A DNA stretch of 64,000 bases, taken from Ruminococcaceae bacterium OttesenSCG-928-A16. Its GTDB lineage: Bacteria > Bacillota > Clostridia > Oscillospirales > Ruminococcaceae. Position 1 is the stretch's first letter. Each line of letters starts with the position of its first letter. Shown piece after piece: positions 58,473-64,000 of this stretch. Both the position numbers and the translations under genes were made by a program. A model generated the notes under the pieces. The model ran no database searches, had not been told where the DNA came from, and saw nothing but the letters and a program-made list of their open reading frames with translations. The DNA is taken from positions 124,001 through 188,000 of the forward strand of contig JAJDJP010000001.1 in assembly GCA_030267215.1 (NCBI GenBank), given 5' to 3'.

Positions 58473-59249
58473 TTATTTGCCGGTATATGGGGCAGGTTTG
58501 CGTTTTTCTAAAAAAGCGGCCATGCCTTCTTTTTGGTCTTGGGTTGCAAAACATTGGCCAAACACTTTGGTTTCTAGCCGGGTTGCTTTGTTTAATGGCA
58601 GCCCCACGCTGGCATCTGCCACTTGTTTAACCGCCCGCACCCCAAAGGGGGCATTGGCTGCTATTTTTTGTGCCATTTCAAGGGCTTTTTCCATTAAGCT
58701 GGCCGCAGGCACCACCTGGTTTGCAAGGCCAATGGCCAGCGCTTCTTCAGCTTTTACTTTGCGGGTGGTATAGGCAAGCTCTTTAGCGCGTGCCAAGCCC
58801 ACCGTGCGCACCAGCCGTTGCACGCCGCCATAGCCGGGCAATATGCCAAGGCCCACCTCGGGCAGGGCAAACACGGCATTATCGGCACAAATGCGTATAT
58901 CGCAGCTAAGGGCAAGCTCGCACCCGCCGCCCAGCGCAAAACCATTTACCGCCGCAATTACTGGCATGGGCAGGCCCTCCAGCAGCTCCATCACCAGGTT
59001 GCCCTCTGCCGAAAAAGCCTCGGCTTCGCTGGGGTTAAAGTCCTTCATTTCGCCAATATCGGCCCCGGCCACAAAGGCTTTTTCGCCCGCACCGGTTAGT
59101 ATTAGGCAGCGCAGGTTTGAGCCAGCAATCTCCTTCAGCAGTGTTGTCAACTCTGCCACCATTTCGCTGTTTAAAGCGTTTAATGCCTGCGGGCGGTTAA
59201 TGGTTAGCGTGCCCACTGCGTTTTCTACAGTATACTCCAAATATTGCAT
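58473..59249 (-). CDS. crt: Enoyl-CoA hydratase (crotonase)
   Basis: Interconverts 3-hydroxybutyryl-CoA and crotonyl-CoA. The 258 residues show INRPQALNALNSEM, the oxyanion hole AFVAGADIGEM, and AAVNGFALGGGCELALSCDIRI with the catalytic Glu, then FALPEVGLGILPGYGGVQRLVR with the second Glu. AAAGGATG precedes the ATG. Confidence 0.93.
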   Translation of the reverse strand: MQYLEYTVENAVGTLTINRPQALNALNSEMVAELTTLLKEIAGSNLRCLILTGAGEKAFVAGADIGEMKDFNPSEAEAFSAEGNLVMELLEGLPMPVIAAVNGFALGGGCELALSCDIRICADNAVFALPEVGLGILPGYGGVQRLVRTVGLARAKELAYTTRKVKAEEALAIGLANQVVPAASLMEKALEMAQKIAANAPFGVRAVKQVADASVGLPLNKATRLETKVFGQCFATQDQKEGMAAFLEKRKPAPYTGK

Positions 59250-59348
59250 GGGTTACATCCTTTCTACACCGCCAAGCTAAAGCATGGGGGTGGTTGAGGG
59301 TTAAAGCGTATTTGGTAAAAAAGCAAAACCATTTGCCATACGTTGCCG

Positions 59349-60023
59349 TTATTGCATTTGCTTTATGTCTTTAGAAATAAGTAGCTTTGCACCGGTGCAA
59401 TTTTGTATTTCTTCCAGTGTAAATTCAGGGTTATATTCGGTAAGCAAAATGCCTTCGGGCACAACCAGCATTACACCCATTTCGGTAATAATTTTGTTTA
59501 CACAATTTACAGCGGTGTAGGGTAGTTTGCATTCTTGCAGTATTTTGTGGTTGCCGCGTGCGGTGTGCTCCATTGCTACAATCACATCTTTTGCGCCCAC
59601 AACAAGGTCCATAGCGCCGCCCATGCCCGGCACTTTTTTGCCCGGAATAATCCAGTTAGACAAGTTGCCGTGGCTGTCTACTTCCAGTGCGCCTAAAATG
59701 GTGCAATCTACGTGGCCACCACGTATTAAAGCAAACGATAGGGCAGAGTCGATAAAGCTTCCGCCCGGCAAAACCGAGGCAGGGGCGCCGCCTGCGTTTA
59801 CCACAAACAGCGGGTCGTACATCGGGTTTTTGCTGCCCGGCTGCGGGCTGGGGCCGGTGTTAATAATTCCATTTTCGGATTGCAGCACCACGTGGATATC
59901 CTTGGGCAAAAAGGTGGGAACCAGCGTAGGAAGGCCGATACCTAGGTTTACAAGGTCGCCGTCTTTTAGCTCTTGGGCGGTGCGCTTGGCTATAAAGTTT
60001 TTAATATCTTCTTTGTTCATCAT
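59349..60023 (-). CDS. ctfB: CoA-transferase subunit B (acetoacetate/butyrate type)
   Basis: The beta subunit of a class I 3-oxoacid CoA-transferase, 224 residues. The catalytic Glu is in VLQSENGIINTGP near residue 49. LGIGLPTLVP and GAMDLVVGAKDVIVAMEHTA are family features. It likely exchanges CoA between butyryl- or acetyl-CoA and acetoacetate. It overlaps ctfA by 4 nt. The gene name is by analogy with solventogenic Clostridia; atoA is an alternative. Confidence 0.88.
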   Translation of the reverse strand: MMNKEDIKNFIAKRTAQELKDGDLVNLGIGLPTLVPTFLPKDIHVVLQSENGIINTGPSPQPGSKNPMYDPLFVVNAGGAPASVLPGGSFIDSALSFALIRGGHVDCTILGALEVDSHGNLSNWIIPGKKVPGMGGAMDLVVGAKDVIVAMEHTARGNHKILQECKLPYTAVNCVNKIITEMGVMLVVPEGILLTEYNPEFTLEEIQNCTGAKLLISKDIKQMQ

Positions 60024-60706
60024 TCGCGGCCTCCTTCCACAACATAGTGCACCAAAACACCGGGGGTTACTACATTTTCGGGTTCTATTTGGCCGGTTTC
60101 CACCACCGTATCAGCCTCGGCAATTACCACCTTGGCGGCGGTGGCCATTACCGGGTTAAAGTTGCGGGTGGTGCCCTTGTACCAAATATTGCCGTGGGTG
60201 TCTATTGTGTGGCCGCTTAGCAGTGCAAAATCGGCTTTCAGGGGTCGCTCTAGCAAATAGGTTCGGCCGTCTACCTCTACAATACTATGCACATGCTCGG
60301 CGCCCTCTACGGTGGTGCCAACCCCGGTAGGGGTAAGCACACCACCAAGGCCGGCACCGCCGGCACGTATCATTTCGGCAAGGCTGCCTTGGGGTATCAA
60401 CACCACTTCCAGTGTTCCGTCGTTCATCTGCTCGGCCACTTCGGGGTTTAAACCCACATGGGTGGCAATTAGCTTTTTTACTTGTTTGTTGTGCACCAGT
60501 TTTGCAACACCATAAAAGTCATCGCCATCTGGCCCGTTTGGCATCGAAGCATCGTTGCAAATAAGGGTTAAATTGCGGGTGCCTTTTTGGGCCAGTGCTG
60601 CCAATATGCTATGCGGGTTGCCGCACCCCATAAACCCGCCCACCATAATGCTGGCACCTTCGGGTATCATTTCTGCCGCTTGCGCGGGGGTTATAAATTT
60701 TGCCAT
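60020..60706 (-). CDS. ctfA: CoA-transferase subunit A (acetoacetate/butyrate type)
   Basis: The alpha subunit, 228 residues. It has the glycine loop GASIMVGGFMGCGNPHSIL, a GTTVEGAEHV segment, and ADFALLSGHTIDTHGNIWYKGTTRNFNPVMATAAKVVIAEADT. It forms a heteromer with the next gene. In a lysine-fermentation context it would activate acetoacetate from 3-keto-5-aminohexanoate cleavage. GGAGGGA precedes the ATG. First gene of the operon, divergent from merR-type 60831. Confidence 0.88.
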   Translation of the reverse strand: MAKFITPAQAAEMIPEGASIMVGGFMGCGNPHSILAALAQKGTRNLTLICNDASMPNGPDGDDFYGVAKLVHNKQVKKLIATHVGLNPEVAEQMNDGTLEVVLIPQGSLAEMIRAGGAGLGGVLTPTGVGTTVEGAEHVHSIVEVDGRTYLLERPLKADFALLSGHTIDTHGNIWYKGTTRNFNPVMATAAKVVIAEADTVVETGQIEPENVVTPGVLVHYVVEGGRE

Positions 60707-60750
60707 GGTATCCCTCCTGCCTGTAATGGTGCTACAGGGTATTTTTATGT

Positions 60751-60793
60751 TTACTTTGAAAATATTTTGGCCTTATGATACTATTTAAAGTAA
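60751..60793. promoter_or_regulatory. MerR-type operator and promoter between ctfA and the regulator
   Basis: TTACTTT (60751-60757) and AAAGTAA (60787-60793) are inverted arms. On the plus strand TTGAAA (60756-60761), a 17-nt spacer and TACTAT (60779-60784) form a promoter lying inside them. This is the kind of site a MerR protein would bind to control itself and the divergent operon. Confidence 0.6.
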
Positions 60794-60830
60794 CAATATT
60801 GCTTGGCTTAATGCCGCAAGGGGGCAGGTT

Positions 60831-61637
60831 ATGAAAAACACTTTTTTAATTGGCGAAGTATCTAAGTTGGTTGGAATTTCTACAGAAACCCTGCGCTTTT
60901 ACGAAAAAGAGGGTTTAATTATTCCGCAAAAAAGCGAAGCCAACGGCTACCGGTATTACACCATGCAAGATATAAACCAGTTAATTGACCTTGTGTTTTT
61001 TCGTGATATATCCCTTAGCATTAAGGAGATAAAAGAAATTGTTAAAACGCGTGGCAACCAAGATATGCGCCAATTTTTTACCGAAAAGCAGCGGGATGTG
61101 GAAAAAAGTATCCACAACCAAACCCTACTATTGTACAAGCTGCGCGCCATAGAAGAAGCCCACCAAACCATAGAGGCTGGGCTTGGGGTATGCTCTATTT
61201 TGCCACACCCTTCGTTTTATGTATTGTCGGAGTATGACGAGAGCGCCGAAAGCTTGTTTATTCAAAAAGACGGGCAGTCGATTGCGGCCTCGCACCTGTA
61301 CCACCTGTGCAGCATTGGTGGCGCTATAGAGAAGGACGCCGCAGGCAACTGGGACATTGAAAAACAGTATTTGTATATTTTGCGCCGGGCCGCCATGGAT
61401 TATGGCGTAACCGAAAAATTTAAGGATAAAACGCTGGTAAACAGCAAGCGTAGTGCCCACACGGTGGTGGCGCTAAGCACGCCAGAGGCCCTGCTACAAG
61501 GCGTAACCAATTTGCTGGCCTGGATGGACGAAAATGGCTACAGCCAAACCGATTTAATACGCTTTAACTACCTGCTAACCAATGTGTTTGGCCGCCACAC
61601 CCAAAGCTATGCCGAGCTATGGATACCGGTGGTGTAA
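60831..61637 (+). CDS. MerR-family transcriptional regulator with effector domain
   Basis: A 268-residue regulator. The N-terminal winged helix is IGEVSKLVGISTETLRFYEKEGLIIPQKSEANGYRYYTMQDI. A coiled-coil dimerisation helix follows (about residues 80-118). The C-terminal 150 residues form a GyrI-like or novel effector-binding domain (FYVLSEYDESAESLFIQ, HLYHLCSIGGAI, LYILRRAAMDYGVTEKF). The divergent position next to ctfA suggests it senses a fermentation intermediate. GGGGGCAGG precedes the ATG. Confidence 0.88.
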   Translation: MKNTFLIGEVSKLVGISTETLRFYEKEGLIIPQKSEANGYRYYTMQDINQLIDLVFFRDISLSIKEIKEIVKTRGNQDMRQFFTEKQRDVEKSIHNQTLLLYKLRAIEEAHQTIEAGLGVCSILPHPSFYVLSEYDESAESLFIQKDGQSIAASHLYHLCSIGGAIEKDAAGNWDIEKQYLYILRRAAMDYGVTEKFKDKTLVNSKRSAHTVVALSTPEALLQGVTNLLAWMDENGYSQTDLIRFNYLLTNVFGRHTQSYAELWIPVV

Positions 61638-61643
61638 GCCAGG

Positions 61644-61964
61644 TTACTGGTTTTTGCCTCCATATGTTTTATAACTTTTGCGCAGTTTAAAAAAGTTCAT
61701 AAACACATACATTAGCAGCACAAAAAAGGGTATGCACAGGTAGGTAATAGCCATGGCCGAAATGCTGGTGAAAAAAATTACCAGCATGCTAATAAGCGCC
61801 AAAATAGAAGATAGTTGCAATGCCAGCTTGCGCACCATGCGGAACTGGCGGTCATACTCTGGCGAAGAGGCAAACATTTTTTTTGCAACTGCCCCTGTTA
61901 TTAAAATACAGGCCAGCGTTATAAGCAAAAACGAAAAGTAATACACCATCATTGTCTCTCTCAT
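61644..61964 (-). CDS. Small uncharacterised membrane protein
   Basis: A 106-residue protein with an N-terminal hydrophobic helix (VYYFSFLLITLACILITGAVAKKMF), a basic segment, then two more helices (LQLSSILALISMLVIFF and AMAITYLCIPFFVLLMYVFMNFF). It is downstream of kdd on the same strand with a 47-nt gap, so it is probably cotranscribed. It ends 6 nt from the convergent regulator. AAAGGA precedes the ATG. No family recognised. Confidence 0.7.
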   Translation of the reverse strand: MRETMMVYYFSFLLITLACILITGAVAKKMFASSPEYDRQFRMVRKLALQLSSILALISMLVIFFTSISAMAITYLCIPFFVLLMYVFMNFFKLRKSYKTYGGKNQ

Positions 61965-62011
61965 AGCAAGTCCTTTCTGTAACAGGGGTGTGTGTTGTTT
62001 TTTGGTTCAAT

Positions 62012-63049
62012 TTATCCGCCGTAAACCCGCTCAAAATAACTGCGGATTACATCATTTTCAAGCAAAATTTGGTACACTATTTCGGCATGGCCTTTGGTGT
62101 AACCGGTGCCAACCAAAAGGGTCATTTCTTTGCCAACGCCCTCGCACCCAAGCGCCACCTTACTAAACACGGTAGACATGCTAAAAAACAAGGCCTTGCC
62201 GTGGTCTTTGCAGCTTAAAATAGAGGACATTTCGGTGCTGTCAGTGTTTACGGTGTTCACCACAAAATCGGCCAGGGTGCCGTTGGTAAGCCTATCTACC
62301 TCGCGCATTACGGCAAGGTTATCTTGTGCGTTCATGCACAATACGTGGTCGGCCACGCCGGCATCTCGCACCAGTTGGCATTGGGCTTCGCTGCTATCTA
62401 TAGCAATAACAAGGCCGGTGTTGCCCGCTCGTTTTTTGGCCTCGTGCAGGCACAGCAGGCCCGCTTTACCAGTGCCAATTACAACCACCTTATCGCCGGC
62501 ATGCACATACTTTGCCGTCCAGCCGGGTGCGCCGGCTACGTCCATAGCGGCCAGGCACAGTGCCTTGCTTAAATGCGGCGACATTTTTGCATAAATGCCA
62601 GATTCAAACAAAATGGCTTTGCCTTTTACAAATACCTGGTCGGTGTCCACGTCAATTTCGGTAATTTCTTGTAAAAATAGGGGGGTTAAGGTTAACGATA
62701 CCATGGTGGCAATGGTTTCGCCCTCCACAAGGTCTACCTTACCCAGCAAATCTTCGCCAATTTTTTCTATGCGGCCAACCAGCATGCCGCCAGAGCCAGT
62801 GTCGGGGCATTGAAACTTGCCACGCTCGGCCACTATGGCCAAAATTTCGGCTTTAATGCGTTCTTTGTCGCCGTTATTGCGCCGTTTTAAAGCATTAAAA
62901 GCGGTAGAGGTAATGTTTAAAATATCGGCGTCAATCAATATTTCGTTGCTTAAAATTTCGGGTGTGTTGTCAATTTTCCATGCGGCTTGTGGCAGGCAGC
63001 CGTTGCTTGGCTGCAGTACACGGTGTTCTCCATATTTTCCTTTTTCCAT
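62012..63049 (-). CDS. kdd: L-erythro-3,5-diaminohexanoate dehydrogenase
   Basis: Oxidatively deaminates 3,5-diaminohexanoate to 5-amino-3-oxohexanoate with NAD+, a committed step of anaerobic lysine fermentation. The 345-residue protein matches Kdd as I know it. It has YGEHRVLQP at the N-terminus, NEILIDADILNITSTAF, the hallmark PDTGSGGMLVGRIEKIG near residue 80, ILFESGIYA, DVAGAPGWTAKYV, and the nucleotide-binding VVIGTGKAGLLCLHEAKKRAG. GGGAGA precedes the ATG. The partner genes kamA, kamDE, kce and kal are not in the window and may lie beyond the right edge. Confidence 0.88.
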   Translation of the reverse strand: MEKGKYGEHRVLQPSNGCLPQAAWKIDNTPEILSNEILIDADILNITSTAFNALKRRNNGDKERIKAEILAIVAERGKFQCPDTGSGGMLVGRIEKIGEDLLGKVDLVEGETIATMVSLTLTPLFLQEITEIDVDTDQVFVKGKAILFESGIYAKMSPHLSKALCLAAMDVAGAPGWTAKYVHAGDKVVVIGTGKAGLLCLHEAKKRAGNTGLVIAIDSSEAQCQLVRDAGVADHVLCMNAQDNLAVMREVDRLTNGTLADFVVNTVNTDSTEMSSILSCKDHGKALFFSMSTVFSKVALGCEGVGKEMTLLVGTGYTKGHAEIVYQILLENDVIRSYFERVYGG

Positions 63050-63199
63050 AAGTTCTCCCTGTTTGCGCGGCGCTACAGTAATTTTTTTAACAAAGGTGCG
63101 GCTACATTGGCTTACTTAGTGCAAATGCACCCAAAAAGCAGGCTTTGCTATATTTAGCTTACCGCATAACAGTTTTGTACGCAAGGTGCCATTATTTTG

Positions 63200-63232
63200 T
63201 GTCTTTCCCCCGCCCCGGGCGGGGGAAAGACA
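63200..63232. repeat. TGTCTTTCCCCCGCC hairpin (candidate dispersed palindrome)
   Basis: A perfect 15-bp stem (TGTCTTTCCCCCGCC/GGCGGGGGAAAGACA) with a 3-nt loop between the permease and kdd. The minus strand has no T-run. It shares the TTCCCCC/GGGGGAA core with 5981-6009. Confidence 0.65.
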
Positions 63233-63267
63233 TTTTGTTTGTGCAGGCGGTTGCCTGCAAGCGCTAC

Positions 63268-64000
63268 TTATTTTTTAGATTGAAAGATGGATTCGGTACG
63301 TTCTTCTTCGGTTACCGAGTTGCGGTATTTGCTGGAAACTCCATACAGGATAAGGCCCAGCACAATCCAGCCAATTAGGTAGCCAATGCCTACGTTGCCC
63401 ATGTACCCGGGCGAAGCAGGAATAAGTGTGATGATGATAAGAATGGCTGACACGATGCTGGCCACAATAGCCATGGGGGCGCCGCCCGGCATACGGAAGG
63501 GGCGCTTCATGTCTGGCTCGGTTTTGCGCAGGCGCGCCGCCGAAAGCGAAACGAAGAACCAGCCCACAACAAATGCGGTAGAGCCAATAATGGTAAGTGG
63601 GTCTATAAGGCCAATGCCAATAAAAGGCCCTGCCAATGTGGCAATGGCGCATAAGGCATTGCCGCCAAGCGGTGTGCCGTATTTAGGGTGCACTTTGGCA
63701 AAAAAGCCGGGTAAAAACCGTGCACGGCCAAGGCCCATAATTAGGCGGGCGCCAGCTATGTAGCAGCCGTTCCAGGTGGTAAACAGGCCAGCCAAAGCGG
63801 CTACCAGCGAAAGCCAGTACATAATTTCGCCAATAATGCCGGGGTACAAATTGCGGAACATGATGGAAACGGCCGGACGGGCTTGCTCGGCAAATTGCAT
63901 CCAGGGCATTGCCATACCAGTCGAAAGAATCATCATGCAATAAAAACCACCAGCTGCCATAACGGCAATAAGAAGTACCTTGCCAAGGTTTTTAAAGTTT
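63268..64000 (-). CDS. APC-family amino-acid permease, C-terminal part (cut by window end)
   Basis: The frame stays open to the window edge (FKNLGKVLLIAVMAAGG before the ORF-track Met), so the true start lies outside. The visible 240 or so residues have about six hydrophobic segments, with LVAALAGLFTTWNGCYIAGARLIMGLGRARFLPG and HPKYGTPLGGNAL typical of APC permeases. KRPFRMPGG follows. Upstream of kdd on the same strand, it may import lysine. The substrate assignment is from context only. Confidence 0.82.
   Translation of the reverse strand, partial: NFKNLGKVLLIAVMAAGGFYCMMILSTGMAMPWMQFAEQARPAVSIMFRNLYPGIIGEIMYWLSLVAALAGLFTTWNGCYIAGARLIMGLGRARFLPGFFAKVHPKYGTPLGGNALCAIATLAGPFIGIGLIDPLTIIGSTAFVVGWFFVSLSAARLRKTEPDMKRPFRMPGGAPMAIVASIVSAILIIITLIPASPGYMGNVGIGYLIGWIVLGLILYGVSSKYRNSVTEEERTESIFQSKK

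Noticed and set aside
1-64000. CRISPR arrays, rRNA operons, complete transposons or prophages
   Set aside because: No regularly spaced direct repeats, rRNA-like sequence, transposase or phage structural genes were seen on either strand.

Overview
The window looks like a chromosomal segment of an anaerobic, low-to-mid GC Clostridia-type Firmicute, possibly an Oscillospirales-like gut lineage. This is inferred from Gram-positive lipoprotein signals and strong AGGAGG-type ribosome binding sites, an ECF transporter module followed by truA, a DUF5711-cvpA pair, a ClpE-type ATPase, YesM/YesN-type two-component genes, and butyrate and lysine-fermentation genes. No rRNA, CRISPR array, intact phage or transposase was seen. 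All assignments come from reading motifs; no database search was run.

Layout. 0-5.9 kb: end of a LuxR-type response regulator, nagB, a head-to-head pair of 5'-truncated genes (MFS transporter and deoC), an APC amino-acid permease, a papain-like protein and a HAD phosphatase. 6-14 kb (minus strand): an AfuABC/FbpABC-like importer (lipoprotein, ATPase, fused permease) preceded by a second binding lipoprotein, a sensor kinase and a response regulator that probably control it. 14.4-17.4 kb: nucleoside salvage (deoD, cdd), a DUF1905 protein and a Bmp/PnrA-like nucleoside-binding lipoprotein. 17.4-21.8 kb: typA with a terminator in its leader, a lipoprotein, a LUD-domain protein and a DUF1796 protein. 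22-29.7 kb: a histidine operon hisZG(fused)-D-C-B-H-A-F-IE behind a promoter overlapped by a 13-bp inverted repeat. 29.8-30.6 kb: tRNA-Val with a decayed tRNA copy on the far side of a small cupin-like gene. 31-43.3 kb: ruvC-ruvA-ruvB, an RNA methyltransferase, ecfA-ecfA'-ecfT-truA, a DUF5711 protein, cvpA, clpE. 43.3-44 kb: tRNA-Gly with a 546-bp insertion ended by a copy of the tRNA 3' end. 44-57.5 kb: a carbohydrate catabolic locus (MDR dehydrogenase, SMP-30 lactonase, FGGY kinase, GntR regulator, GH88/105 hydrolase, ABC importer, iron-type alcohol dehydrogenase, deoC, a lectin-like protein, GH1 glycosidase). 57.5-64 kb: hbd, crt, two CoA-transferase subunits, a divergent MerR regulator, a small membrane protein, kdd and an amino-acid permease cut by the window end; together these point to lysine fermentation toward crotonyl-CoA and butyrate.

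The most interesting points are the two tRNA-end mini-islands with one small gene each, the HisZ-HisG fusion, the unusual oxidoreductase-lactonase-kinase-aldolase-ADH combination at 44-57 kb with matching candidate GntR operators, the structured leader and 22-bp palindrome upstream of the ECF operon, the typA leader terminator, and the deletion-like junction joining two headless genes beside nagB.
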